This document shows, piece after piece, positions 1 through 11,865 of a stretch of DNA of 64,000 nt. The notes under the pieces were generated by a model. The model was not told the DNA's origin. It searched no databases and saw only the letters and a list, made by a program, of their open reading frames with translations. The translations under genes and the position numbers were made by a program. Source of the stretch: Megamerina dolium (Eukaryota > Arthropoda > Insecta > Diptera > Megamerinidae); the NCBI GenBank assembly GCA_963854835.1, contig OY978526.1:71086418-71150417 (forward strand). The letters are read 5' to 3'. How positions within the stretch are numbered: position 1 is the first letter of the stretch; each line of letters begins with the position of its first letter.

Positions 1-26
1 ACTCTGTGATGGCGCTTTCATTATTA

Positions 27-3000
27 TTAAGGGGGGCCCTCCATGTGGCGACCACCGGGCAACGTCTTCCTGTCACCCGCTGGGAGGCGGCTGAAGTGAG
101 TGGCGAAAATCTCCTCGGTTAGAGGTTGTGGTTGGGTTTGGGACCCGCCACATAAAAAACCCCCCCAATGAAAAAAAGAAATATGCCTCGGATAAGGACT
201 ACCGCTTTTGTTGATGACCCCCGCAAACGAAAAAAGGACCACGATTTACGGATATGCACCTGGAATGTCCGATCCCTTTATAGGGAGGGTGCCTCTATCC
301 AGCTGGTTGATGTCCTCGAAAAATACAGAGCTGACATCACCGCTCTCCAGGAAATGCGATGGACAGGACAGGGCTGCTCCAAAAGAGCGTCCTGTGACAT
401 CTACTACAGTTGCCATGCTGAAAGGCACGAATTAGGATGTGGATTTTTGGTCAGCAAGAGACTACGACATCTTGTCTCACAGTTCACGCCTGTGAACGAA
501 CGGCTGGCCACAATCCGCATCAAGGCAAAATTTTTCAACATCAGCCTTATATGTGCCCACGCTCCGACGGATGAGAAGGACAATGTGACCAAGGAGAGCT
601 TCTTTCAGCGCCTCGAAGAAGCTTATGACCGCTGCCCCCGCCTCGATATCAAAATCGTGCTTGGCGACTTTAATGCCAGGGTGATCAAGGAAGGTACCTT
701 TGGTCCAACTGTCGGAAAATTCAGCCTCCACCAGAACACCTCCGATAACGGAATGAGGCTGATCGACTTCGCCGCAGCACGAAACATGGTAATTGGTGGT
801 ACCAGATTCCAGCATCTCGACATCCACAAAGAAACATGACTGTCTCCAGATCAACGTACAAGAAACCAAATTGATCATGTGGTGATTGACGGAAGGCATG
901 CTTCCAGTGTGATGGAAGTGAAATCGATCCGTGGTGCCAACATCGACTCGGATCACTACCTTGTTGCAGCTAAGGTGCGCACACGCTTATGTGTCGCAAA
1001 TAACAAGAGAAGTCCCACACAGAGAAAGCTCGACGTCAGTAAGCTGCAATCACCAGAGACAGCAGATGCATTTTCCACTCGACTATCGGATCTGCTTATG
1101 CAGAACACTCCCCCACTTGATGATACATGCGCACGGTGGACACATATATCCCACTCCATGACTACTGCTGCCGAGGAGGTAATCGGTTACTACCGGCCTC
1201 TGAGGAATGAGTGGTATGATCAGGAGTGTCGCGACGCTACCGCAGAGAAAGACGCCGCCTACAGAAAAACCCTGCGTGCAGGCGTAACGCGAGCTGTTAA
1301 GGAGCGGTATAGAGAGAAAAGGAGTGCAGAGAGACGTCTTTTCAGGCGCAAGAAGAGGGAGTTGGAAAGACGTGAGTGTGAGGAGATAGAGATGTGTACC
1401 GACAAGAATGAGACTCGAAAATTCTTCGAAAAGATCAAGCGCCTGAGTGGAGGTTTAAATCCCGGAGCCTCTTCTTGTCGTGATGGAAATGGGAATCTGG
1501 TTACGGATGTCCAGAGTGTAGTGAGCCTATGGAGGGAACACTTCTCCACGTTACTGAATGGCGATGCTACGAACAATTCCGCCAGTGGAGGAGAATGCCC
1601 GATATCCCCAATTACAGATGATGGTGTTGATGTTCCACCACCCGACTATGACGAGGTTGAAACGGCCATTTTAAGGCTGAAGAACAACAAAGCTGCAGGT
1701 GCTGATGGCCTGCTTGCCGAGTTGTTTAAGACCGGAGGCGATGAGCTGCTCACCCGCATGCACCAGCTCATAAGCAGAATATGGTCGGATGAAAGCATGC
1801 CTGATGATTGGAGGCTCAGTGTTCTCTGTCCTGTACATAAAAAAGGAGACCCCACAATTTGCGCCAACTACCGTGGAATAAGTCTCCTGAGCATCGCGTA
1901 CAAGGTTCTATCGAGCGTACTGTGTGAAAGGTTGAAGCCTATGCTCAGCAACCTGATTGGACCTTATCAGTGTGGCTTCAGACCTGGTAAATCCACCATC
2001 GACCAGATTTTCACACTGCGCCAAATCCTGGAGAAGACCCAAGAAAAACAGATCGACACACACCACCTATTTGTTGATTATAAAGCCGCTTTCGACAGTC
2101 CGGTATGGGATTACCTCTACGCAACAATGTCTGAGTTCGGTATTCCTGCAAAGCTCATTCGACTTTGTAGAATGACACTGCATAACTCCCGTTGTGCAGT
2201 GAAAATTGGGAAGGACCTCTCCGCACCGTTTAATACCGAACGGGGTTTCAGACAAGGTGATTCGTTATCGTGCGATTTTTTCAATCTTATTATGGAGAAA
2301 ATAATACGAGCTGCTGATCTACGACATAATGGCACTATCTTCAACAAAAGTGTCATGCTGTTAGCGTATGCCGATGATATTGACATAATCGGCATGAACA
2401 CGCGAGCAGTCAGTGCAGCATTCTCAGAGTTGGAAAGAGAGTCGCGTCGGATGGGTCTCACGGTGAACGAGGGCAAGACGAAGTATCTAGTGTCAACAAG
2501 CAAAGAGTCCCGGCGTCTTGGACAGCACGTTACTGTTGACAACTACGCTTTTGAAGTAGTAAGGGACTTTGTCTATCTTGGAACCAGCATTAACAGCAGT
2601 AATGACGTCAGCTTGGAGATCATGCGTAGGATAACTCTTGCTAACAGGTGTTACTTTGGGCTGAGTAAGCAATTGAGAAGTCGGGCCCTCTCTCGAAGAA
2701 CGAAAACTACACTCTACAAGTCTCTCATCATGCCTGTCCTAACATATGGCGCTGAAGCCTGGACAATTTCCACCTCGGATGAGCGAATACTTGGAGTTTT
2801 CGAGAGAAAAGTCCTACGCAAGATCTTTGGACCTATTTGCGTTGGTGGCGAGTACCGAATAAGGTACAACCATGAGCTGTACGAGCTGTATGCCGATATT
2901 GACATAGTAAAGCGCATCAAAATCCAGCGGCTGCGCTGGCTAGGTCATGTCGAGCGAATGGAAGAACGCGCTCCAGCTAAGAAGGTGTTATATTCGGAAC

Positions 3001-3188
3001 CCGCTGGAGGACGACGCAAAAGAGGAAGACCAAACCTCCGGTGGAAAGACCAAGTACTGGAGAACCTGACGGCGCTTGGAATTTCTAACTGGCACCAGCT
3101 AGCGAAGAACAGAGATGGCTGGCGAAGCATGTTATTTTCGGCCTAAATCGATATTCGGTTGTTATGGCCACATAAGTAAGTAAGGAAG
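27..3188 (+). mobile_element. RTE-type non-LTR retrotransposon, near full length (copy RTE-1)
   Basis: A single reading frame holds an apurinic-type endonuclease followed by a reverse transcriptase, the two-domain layout of RTE-clade LINEs. The 5' leader (about 27-167) is GC-richer than the flanks and contains no ORF of note. The 3' end is a short run of the tetranucleotide TAAG at 3173-3186, the simple-repeat tail expected for this clade. It meets an inverted fragment of the same family at about 3195, so the two copies lie tail to tail. At least seven other fragments of the family occur in the window (3195, 28527, 32926, 43606, 44797, 48943, 57286). The true 5' end may lie slightly outside the limits given. 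Confidence 0.85.
168..3146 (+). pseudogene. RTE-type endonuclease/reverse transcriptase, one in-frame nonsense codon
   Basis: The frame opening at 168 runs 993 codons to the stop at 3144-3146 with one interruption, a TGA at 837-839 (codon 224). Endonuclease motifs come first: TWNVRSL near residue 30, ALQEMRW near 64 (catalytic Glu), VLGDFNARV near 170. The RT follows: GADGL, ANYRGISLL, QCGFRPGKST, THHLFVDYKAAFD (first catalytic Asp), RQGDSL and LAYADD (catalytic pair). The codon after the KET tripeptide is normally Trp in this endonuclease family, so TGG to TGA is the likely lesion; the downstream text 'RTRNQIDHVVI' continues the domain normally. No other frameshift was seen. The protein would nick target DNA and prime reverse transcription of its own RNA. 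As written it encodes only a truncated endonuclease. Confidence 0.85.
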
Positions 3189-3194
3189 TACTTC

Positions 3195-4153
3195 TTCTTC
3201 TTCTTATGTGGCCATAACAACCGCTTCTTCGCTTGCTGGCGCCAATTGGATATTCCAAGCGCCACCAGGTTACCCTAAACTTGGTCCTTCCAACGGAAGT
3301 GTGGTTTTCCTCTTATTCTGCGTCCTCCAGCGGGTGCCGAATTAAATACCCTCTTCGCTGGAGCGTCTTCTTTCATTCGCTCGACATGACCTAGCCAGCG
3401 CAACGCTGGATATTGATTCGGCTGACTATGTCAATGTTAGCGTTCAGCTCATACAGCTCATCGTTGTACCTCGTTCTACACACGCCATCAACGCAAATAG
3501 GTCCGAAGATTCTGTGTAGAACTTTTCTCTCGAAAACTCTAAGCATCTTCGCATTCCTTGGTGTTAGGACAGGAATAATGAGGGACTTGTAGGTTGTGAT
3601 TTCTATCTTCGAGCGATGGCTCGACTACTCAATTACTTACTCAGCCCAAAGTAACATCTGTTAGCAAGTGTTATCCTACGCATGATCCCCAGGCTGACGT
3701 CATTACAGTTGTTGATGCTGGTTCCAAGATAGACGAAGGCCTTCACCACCTCGAGAGTGTAATTGTCAACAGTGACGTGTTGTCCAAGACGCCGGGACTC
3801 TTTGTTTGTTAATACTAGGTACTTCGTGTTGCTGTCGTTCACCGTAAGACCCATTCGACGTGACTCTCTTTCCAATTCAGAGAATGCTGCACTAACTGCT
3901 CACGAGTTGATATCGATTATGTGAATATCGTCGGCATACGCCAGCAGTATGACACTTTTCTTGAAGATAGTGCCACTATGTCGTAAATCTGCAGCTCGTA
4001 TAATTTTCTCTATAAACAGGTAGAAGAAATCACACGATAACGAATGACCTTGTCTGAAACCTCGTTCGGTATTGAACGGAGGGTAGAGGTCCTTCCCAAT
4101 TTTTACTGCACAACAAGGTTTAGCAGTGTCATTCTGCAAAGTCGAATGAGTTT
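3195..4153 (-). mobile_element. RTE-type fragment, 3' part, inverted (copy RTE-2)
   Basis: On the minus strand this repeats the last ~1 kb of RTE-1: RQGHSLSCDFF, LLAYADD, the GQHVTVDNY stretch and the C-terminal region, now broken by frameshifts (open pieces at 3633-3875 and 3900-4139). The 3' end lies against RTE-1 at 3195. Upstream of the position equal to 2152 of RTE-1 the match stops abruptly and unrelated sequence begins. That same junction is found at 57286, so this is not an independent truncation. Confidence 0.8.
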
Positions 4154-4770
4154 TGCAGGTACATATAGTAAAATTTCACGGGGAATAATTTTGCAGAACA
4201 TTTTAACCCATTAGCTCTCTCACAAAAGGTACGTTTTGGCCCTCTTTTTGGAAAGTCTGAATAAAATGGCATTTAAGAGGTCGCTAGAGGTTTAAAGTGT
4301 TCTAGAAAATTATTCAATGGAAAATTTCACTTGGGGTATTCTCAGACAAAATCTTTTCAGAAGGATCGTAAAAATCCACAGCCCATAAAAAAACAAATAA
4401 GTCCCCATGAAATATGCAACTTTTTGTTCATTCTTTTATAATTTATTCAAAAATATAACTTTAGCTCTTTTTTTGGGTGATGGTTCGGCGATAGGGACAT
4501 CGATATCGCAATCATCAGGATATGATATCACACATGATAACCAATACCTTGGTTATCTTCGGATCTTCTTTCAAGTGGTTACAAACATCTGACCGAAGTG
4601 AATATACCATGCGCTCATGTAGGCTCTAATTAATCAATCAAAGGTCTAATGTTGGAATAGGGCGGTTTTATAATTTCTTTCTAATTTCTATTTCACCTCT
4701 AAAGGGGCAAAAAGTGAAGACGACCCCTAATAATTTTTTCTATTCGACATTTTCCCCCCGAACATAATTC
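4154..4770 (-). repeat. Dispersed repeat block fused to RTE fragment (second copy at 56637-57285)
   Basis: Read on the minus strand this block matches 56637-57285 over its length, including the stretches TGATTGCGATATCGATGTC and CCATCACCCAAAAAAGAGC. It also contains GGTATATTCACTTCGGTCAG (about 4590-4610), nearly the opening of the 8.3-kb tandem repeat, so the two repeat types share an ancestor over this part. No protein-coding content was seen. Confidence 0.7.
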
Positions 4771-5317
4771 GTCTTTATTTACACAGATTCTTACCCAAAA
4801 TTTGCATTATTCATCAAACTAGCTCCCAGCGATCTCAGGGGCGACGCGATAGGATTTAAATATATGATCGACCTCAATCCATTTTCTCATCATTTCATTT
4901 CGCTACGATTACTTTGGTTAGGTTAGGTTAGAGTGGCCGCCCTCTCTGATGAGAGAGAGAGCGCACATAGGCCAGAATTAGGCCCGGTGTGATACCGTCC
5001 AACCGGAACGTTGAATGAATTTTAGGAGATTGAGAAAATCAATCTGGGATAGTTGGGCTAGGTCACTCAAATGGTAGTGTCCTAGGAATTTTCTTAGATT
5101 TTTGCATAAAGCGGGGCAGGTGCATAGCAAATGTGAGATCGTCTCGAGTTCCTTCTCATCTCTTCAGCTTCTGCAGAAGTCATGAGTGAGGTTGCCCAGA
5201 CCTACAGACCAGTGACCAGTGACCACTCCCACATAGGTCGAGGTATCTACCCTATTAAGATCGGCAAGTTTTCGTGAACGTTTCTTGCTGAGTAGGGGCC
5301 ACAGCAATTTCGCCGTC

Positions 5318-6142
5318 CTACAGATGTACTACGACGTTAGTCGTGATAACCTCCAATTTAAGCTTGCACGTGGCTATGGGGATCCCTAACCGAGAATTCT
5401 CTTGGGTTAGAGGCTCATTTGTACCCTGTCTTGCAAGCTCGTCGGCTATGCAGTTTCCTCGTATACCCCTTTGTCCGGGTACCCAGCACAGGAGAATATT
5501 GTGCTGCTCAGCCATCTCGTTAAGAGATTTGCGGCAGTCAAGAATGGTCTTAGATTTCACGAGAAAAAGTGCATTGTGAATCGCTTTAACTTCTGCCTGA
5601 AACACACTACAGTGGTCCGGCAGGCGGAAAGAAATATTAAGGTTGAATGATTCGAAATACACACCTGCTCCCACCTTTCCATTAAGCTTAGAGCCATCAG
5701 TATAGATGAGAGTATAATTTGGCATGAATCCTTCCGCCTCCCAGGCGAACATATCAGGGAAGGAGGTTAGGAATTTCCGTTCAAAGGCATATGTCGGCTT
5801 GATATAATCAAGTGAAGTTTCAATATTAAAATTTTCCAGTATGCTAGCATGTCCGAAGGACTTTGATGTCCATTGATGCAGGCCAGTAAGGCGTAAAGCA
5901 GAATTGGCCGCCAGCTGCTTACCAAGTAAGTCAAGCGGAGTAAGATGTAGAAGCACTTCTAGTGCTAACGTTGGAGTTATTCTCAGTGCTCCTGTTATTA
6001 AAATACAAGCCGCTCTTTGTATTTTTTCAAGGGGCCTAACATGGAAGGACTTAGTAAGTGCAGTCCACCAGGTCAGTACCCCATACAAGAGGACTGGCCT
6101 GATAACCGCCTTGTAAATCCAACAAACAATTTTCGGTTGCAT
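5318..6142 (-). pseudogene. RT thumb and RNase H domain of the I/LOA-type element
   Basis: The open stretch begins in the RT C-terminal part (RPVLLYGVLTWWTAL) and continues into an RNase H domain: YTDGSKLNGKVGAGVYF (first Asp), FQAEVKAIHNAL (Glu) and WVPGQRGIRGNCIADELARQ (last Asp). The middle motif with the expected DSQ-type Asp is absent, with TILDCRKSLNE in its place, so a small deletion is likely. It overlaps the 6073-6276 frame, which carries GTRYLGIVLDRKLNWK, showing a frameshift between RT and thumb. Confidence 0.7.
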
Positions 6143-6393
6143 ACCCCACTTTTCCCTATTGCTTTTTTACAGGCATAGAGTGCAGTGCTGGCTTTCTGAA
6201 CACTACAAGTGATGTTTTTCTTCCAGTTTAGTTTTCGGTCTAGGACTATTCCTAGATAACGGGTTCCTTCTCGCAAAATTAATGGGACCCCCCTTAAAGT
6301 GGGAACGTTTATGGGTGGTGTTTTATGATTTGTGGAGAATAAAATCAGCTCAGTTTTTTGTGGGTTCGCATGTAAGCCCCTATCCTTAGCCCA

Positions 6394-7741
6394 TTATGAT
6401 AACATATTAAGATTGATTTGAATAATGTCCCTTAGTATTTCCGGAAATTTTCCAGCCACCAACAAGACAACGTCATCGGCATAAGCAATCACTCCGCACC
6501 CCTTCCTCTCTATTTCCCGTAGTAGTTCGTTAACTACCAAGTTCCATAGAACAGGGGAGAGTATCCCACCTTGTGGGGTTCCTCTTCTTACGCGTTTGGT
6601 GATGGTAGATCCACCCACCTCGGATGTAATGAGTCTATCTTTCAATTGTACAAATTCTTCATTATGAAGAGATTTCTCCACAATTGAAACTAACGCATGT
6701 AGCGCTGTTTCAACGGACTTTCCCTTTGTGTATGCATGTTGAGAAGGAGACAGCATGTCGCTGCTTATGGTGTATCTTAGATGGATGTCTAGTAATCTTT
6801 CCAGTGTTTTGAGTAAGATTGACGATAGACTAATTGGTCTAAAGTCCTTTGGGCTTGTATGGGAGCTCTTTCCAACCTTAGGTATGAAGACAACTTTGAC
6901 TTGTTTCGGAATATAGCCAAGGCTTATGCAGGCAATGAAAATCTGCTTTAGCCATGGAAGAATGAGTTTGGCTACCTGTTGTAGCTGTGCTGGAATTATC
7001 CTGTCAGGTCCAGGGGATTTGTAAGGCTTGAACGTGTTTATCGCCCAAGTAATCTTCTCCGATGCAACTATTGAATAGTCTAACGGTAATGACTTATAAT
7101 CAAGCGGGGTTTCAGTTTCAGAAGGATAGTTTGGAACACTTGGAGTATGGGGTGATTTAGGAAGGATTTTCCTAAGTCTAGAAGTCTCAGAAGCGTCTTC
7201 TATATCACTGCAGAAGCTCTTCCAGGCTTCCCTTTGGCATTTCCTGAGGTTGTATTTATAAGTTCTGAGGGCCGAATTATAACCCGCCCAATCTGATTCT
7301 AGGTGAGAGCTTTTAGCACAATTGAAGAGCTTGCGACAGTCTTTTCTCAAACTGTCGAGCTCCTGGTTCCACCATGGAGGTTTACCTTTGCCCCATTTCT
7401 TACGAATCGGACAGGACAACTTGAATGTCTTGTTGAGAGTTTTTGTGAGGCAGTAGACTGTGTCGTCTATCTGATTTATGTTAGTTATAGTCGCAGGAGC
7501 TACGGGTAGATTAGAACTAACTGACTCCCTGAATCGTGACCAGTTTGTATTTTTTGGGTTTCTAAAGACCACTGGAGTAGGAGGTTTAAAATCGATGGCA
7601 AACTGTATGTATCTATGATCAGAGAAGGAGTGCTGATCCAATACTCTCCAGTTTCTTATATGATCTACAATGCCTTCGGTGGCAAGATTTAAGTCTAGAA
7701 CTTCCTGCCTATTTTTTGTTATGAAAGTTGGGGTCTCACCC
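6394..7741 (-). pseudogene. Endonuclease C-terminus plus reverse transcriptase of the I/LOA-type element
   Basis: The frame is open from about 7741 (without a start codon, as expected of a truncated copy) to 6394. The first residues resemble the endonuclease end (FSDHRYIQFAIDF). RT motifs follow: YKSPGPDRIIPAQL, PKDFRPISLSSILLKTLERLL, SPSQHAYTKGKSVETALHAL, RGTPQGGILSPVLWNLV and GVIAYADDVVLLV (catalytic Asp pair near 6470-6490). The usual first-Asp motif (A-F-D) after the ETALH block appears deleted: the text jumps from LHNEEFVQL to the PQGG block. That would inactivate the enzyme even without the frameshift near 6390. Confidence 0.7.
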
Positions 7742-7745
7742 CTGT

Positions 7746-8345
7746 TACACGATTACTTACTTTTTGCTCTTTTATGTAGACGCTCATATAAAGTGATCTT
7801 AAAATCGGCTACATATTTTCCACGAACCTAAAAAATAAATAAACATTTTTCCGTGAACATACTTATACTATATTTTCACCTATTAGCGGGGCTGACATAA
7901 AAATGAAACCCGAAACTATTGAAAATTGACCAAAATCCAGTAATAGGCTCTTAAGAAATAACAAATTAGGCTCACTTCTATTCAGTTTTCGTCCATAATT
8001 TAGTTTCAGAAACCACTTACCTCCTAGGGTATTAAATCCTTAGTAGGGCTCTCCTATAAATTTGACTTTTTTTTTTATAAAATTCGCTGTGGTTTCGTAT
8101 CGTACTTCATTTTTTTTTTCCTTGTAGACTCCTCTCGGGAGCATAGGGCCTCAACAAGACTCTTCCATTGTACATCATGCTGTTATTTCGTATTTCATTA
8201 CAGAAATTTATTATTGAGCTACGCCTCATTTAAAATTGTAAACCATCATCCCACCAGAAACTTTATAGAAAATTAAAATTATTTCACACACAACTTTTGA
8301 AATGCTGTTAAAGGCTTCTAGGATTACCTACGCATATTGCTTGAT
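7746..8345. other. Unassigned spacer
   Basis: AT-rich DNA between the I/LOA-type element and the tandem repeat pair. Homopolymer T runs occur near 8060 and 8105. No reading frame with recognisable content, no inverted repeats and no repeat copies elsewhere in the window were noticed. Confidence 0.5.
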
Positions 8346-9933
8346 TTTTATACCCTGCATAATGCAATATGCATGGTATATTCATTTCGGTCAGATGTTT
8401 GTGTCCACTTGAAGGAATCTCCGGAGATATAGACATGGATATATATTCGTGATCAGCGTCAATTAAATTTTCGATTTAACGATGTCCGTCCGTCCGTCCG
8501 TCCGTCCGTCCGTCTGTCTGTCACCTGGATGGTTCGCACGATAACTTGAGTAAATATTGAGCTATTTCGATGAAATTTGGCATAAGTAATCTATGATCCA
8601 AGGGTACGGAGGGGATTGATATTGGGCATGATCGGTCAATAACCACGCCCACACCAAGCATTCAAAGCGACTAACCTCGAAATTTTCAAAATCTTTAACT
8701 TGCTATAACTCACACAATATACCACTTGGGACAACAATATTTTGCACATAGAGTTATATTATACTACTATATAACCTCGCCAAAAGTGGATGAGCCACGC
8801 CTACTTTCTAGCGTAGCTCCCATACAAAGTGTCTGTACTTCTTTTAAATTGAAACTGCTGTAACTTCTACAATCTTCTGTCTAGAATAACCATAATTGAC
8901 ACTTAGATTAACATGGCAGTGAGAAATAATATGGCAGAAAATCAGTGTGCCACGCCCACTCCTTTTTGGGTCTCCCATACAAAGTTGCGGAAATTAAAAA
9001 AAATGTTACCGGTTATAACTTGCAAACTATTCAGCGTAGAATAACGAGATTTAAGATGTGGATTAGTATTGTACGAGCAACTAGGCTCACAGAAAATGGG
9101 CGCACCACGCCCAGTGTTTATCGTAGCCCCCATACAAATTTTAAATTGAAACAGCTGTAACTTCGGCAATCTTCTGTCTAGAATAACCATAATTGACACT
9201 TAAATTAATATCGTAGTCGGCAAAAATCTGGCAGAAAATCAGTGTGCCACGCCCACTCCTTCATGGGTCTCCCATACAAAGTCGAGTGAATTAAACTAAA
9301 ATGTTAAGCTCCATAGCTTACAAACCATTTAGCCTAGGACAACGAGACTTAGGGTATGGATTAGTATTGTACGAGCAACTAGGCTCACAGAAAATGGGCG
9401 CACCACGCCCAGTGTTTATCGTAGCCCCCATACAAATTTTAAATTGAAACAGCTGTAACTTAGGCAATCTTATGTCTACAATAACCATAATTGACACTTA
9501 AATTAATATCGTAGTCGGAAATAATCTGGCGAAAAATCAGCGTACCACGCCCACTTCTTATTGGGGCTCCCATACAAAGTTGAGGAAATTAAACAAAAAT
9601 GTTAACCACCATAACTTAGAAACTATTCAACGTAGGACACCAAATTTAAGGTGTGGATTAACATTGAAAAATTAATTGGATTTACTAGAAAGTGGTAAGC
9701 CACGCCCACTTTTTATATAGCTCCCATACTAAGCCTCGGATTTATCTTAAAATCCTTTTACTTCGTCAAAGTCAACCATATTTCGGGTGTAAATTAGTAG
9801 TATATGCAAAAATTGTTTTTCGAAAAGTGGAAATAAAAGAAAAGTTGGATATTCGAGTAAACTTTTTATATATAAATCTACATATGCAGGGTATAGTTTG
9901 GTCGGCCCCAGCCGACTGTAAGGAGATTTTTTT
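8346..9933 (+). repeat. (GTCC)n-containing dispersed repeat with inverted ends, copy 1
   Basis: It opens with TATACCCTGCATA (8349-8361) and ends with the exact inverse TATGCAGGGTATA (9883-9895), then a tail with a 6-bp-stem hairpin GTCGGC-CCCA-GCCGAC (9901-9916) and a T run. Inside are a (GTCC)n run (8484-8510) and about five degenerate modules, each with 'CCACGCCCACT' and 'CCCATACAAA', arranged as ~300-bp higher-order units. Short ORFs inside are by-products of the repeat. The class is uncertain; the short inverted ends and 3' hairpin would fit a non-autonomous DNA element. Confidence 0.7.
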
Positions 9934-9952
9934 AGGTTGTCCTTTTGTCTTT

Positions 9953-11241
9953 ATTTTTATACCCTGCATAATGCAATATGCATGGTATATTCATTTCGGT
10001 CAGATGTTTGTGTCCACTTGAAGGAATCTCCGGAGATATAGACATGGATATATATTCGTGATCAGCGTCGATTAAATTTTCGATTTAACGATGTCCGTCC
10101 GTCCGTCCGTCCGTCCGTCTGTCTGTCACCTGGCTGGTTCGCACGATAACTTGAGTAAATATTGAGCTATTTCGATGAAATTTGGCATAAGTAATCTATG
10201 ATCCAAGGGTACGGAGGGGATTGATATTGGGCATGATCGGTCAATAACCACGCCCACACCAAGCATTCAAAGCGACTAACCTCGAAATTTTCAAAATCTT
10301 TAACTTGCTATAACTCACATAATATACCACTTGGGACAACAATATTTTGCACATAGAGTTATATTATACTACTATATAACCTCGCCAAAAGTGGGTGAGC
10401 CACGCCTACTTTCTAGCGTAGCTCCCATACAAAGTGTCTGTACTTCTTTTAAATTGAAACTGCTGTAACTTCTACAATCTTCTGTCTAGAATAACCATAA
10501 TTGACACTTAGATTAACACGGCAGTCAGAAATAATATGGCAGAAAATCAATGTGCCACGCCCACTCCTTTTTGGGTCTCCCATACAAAGTTGCGGAAATT
10601 AAAAAAAATGTTACCGGTTATAACTTGCAAACTATTCAGCGTAGAATAACGAGATTTAAGGTGTGAATTAGTATTGTACGAGCAACTAGGCTCACAGAAA
10701 ATGGGCGCACCACGCCCAGTGTTTATCGTAGCCCCCATACAAATTTTAAATTGAAACAGCTGTAACTTCGGCAATCTTATGTCTACAATAACCATAATTG
10801 ACACTTAAATTAATATCGTAGTCGGAAATAATCTGGCGAAAAATCAGCGTACCACGCCCACTTCTTATTGGGGCTCCCATACAAAGTTGAGGAAATTAAA
10901 CAAAAATGTTAACCACCATAACTTAGAAACTATTCAACGTAGGACACCAAATTTAAGGTGTGGATTAACATTGAAAAATTAATTGGATTTACTAGAAAGT
11001 GATAAGCCACGCCCACTTTTTATATAGCTCCCATACTAAGCCTCGGAATTATCTTAAAATCCTTTTATTTCGTCAAAGTCAACCATATTTCGGGTGTAAA
11101 TTAGTAGTATATGCAAAAATTGTTTCTCGAAAAGTGGAAATAAAAGAAAAGTTGGATATTCGAGTAAACTTTTTATATATAAATCTACATATGCAGGGTA
11201 TAGTTTGGTCGGCCCCAGCCGACTGTAAGGAGATTTTTTTA
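9953..11241 (+). repeat. (GTCC)n-containing dispersed repeat, copy 2, head to tail with copy 1
   Basis: Nearly identical to 8346-9933 in the same orientation, separated by ~20 bp. It is about 300 bp shorter because one internal unit (the equivalent of roughly 9158-9458) is missing. The same 3' hairpin lies at 11209-11224. The length difference of a whole unit suggests unequal exchange between internal repeats after duplication. Confidence 0.75.
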
Positions 11242-11494
11242 TATTAACTTTATATCAGCCTAATGCAGAGAGACAGAGAGAATGAAAGAGAGAGAGAGAG
11301 AGAGAAATAATGATATAAAGAAGAGAACAGCAAACATACGGTTTTGATATTACCTGAACATGTTTATGATAATGTTTTTCTGATTACTATACCTTGTATT
11401 AGGATACCGTGATTTAAACTATTCTGTGAGCTTTTATTTGTTTATTTCTCATGTCAATTCATACCGAATTAATGTACATTTTATAGCAAACATA

Positions 11495-11523
11495 CAGTGG
11501 CTCACAGCTTATTTCGTACAGTG
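11495..11523 (+). repeat. Outer left terminal inverted repeat of the Tc1-like element
   Basis: Starts CAGTGGCTCACAGCTTATTT. It pairs with 13117-13145, differing at the tenth base only. An inner copy of bases 6-26 lies at 11695-11715 with one mismatch. Confidence 0.9.
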
Positions 11524-11865
11524 TATATATTTTTATGTAAATGGCTGTAACATCGAAACTAAAAAACTTATCGATAAGTTTTGAAAGTAGATGTCTGTGT
11601 ATGTGTTTAGTAAACCTAATAAGAAAACGGGGAACCCCAAAAATTGTTCTTTTTGTCATGCAAGAGAGAAAAACTATTGATCAGCTGATTTTCAGCTCAC
11701 ATCTTATTTCGTACACAAACTTCAATGTAAGTAAGTTTCATTCTGCCGCGCAGTTACAAAGTTTTTTTGAATTGTATGAGTTTTTGGACCTTTTTAACTA
11801 TTATAACTATTTTTATTATTCTTATTTTAAATAGTTAAAGTGCTGTAAATTAAACATTTAGCGTT

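Larger units (their letters stand above)
4915..7745 (-). mobile_element. Non-LTR retrotransposon with RNase H (I/LOA-type), 5'-truncated
   Basis: The minus strand carries, in order, the last part of an endonuclease (HSFSDHRYIQF near 7610), an RT domain, an RNase H domain and a C-terminal region with a decayed Cys-rich knuckle (about 5170-5210, its second Cys replaced by a stop). The 3' end is a tandem CTAACC-type tail at 4917-4932, which recurs at the ends of related pieces near 32380 and 34000. Presence of RNase H points to the I/LOA group rather than Jockey or RTE. The left part of the endonuclease is missing beyond 7745. Several frameshifts make it non-functional. Confidence 0.75.

Noticed and set aside
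168..839. Host endonuclease gene (craniofacial-development-protein-like)
   Set aside because: Such annotations are usually RTE endonucleases; here the frame continues after the nonsense codon into a reverse transcriptase.
8942..10804. ORFs of 71-109 codons on both strands (e.g. 9692-10021)
   Set aside because: They recur with the tandem repeat units, have no motif and are explained by the repeat itself.
8346..11241. CRISPR-like array
   Set aside because: The repeats are ~130/300 bp, degenerate and without unique spacers, in a eukaryotic setting.
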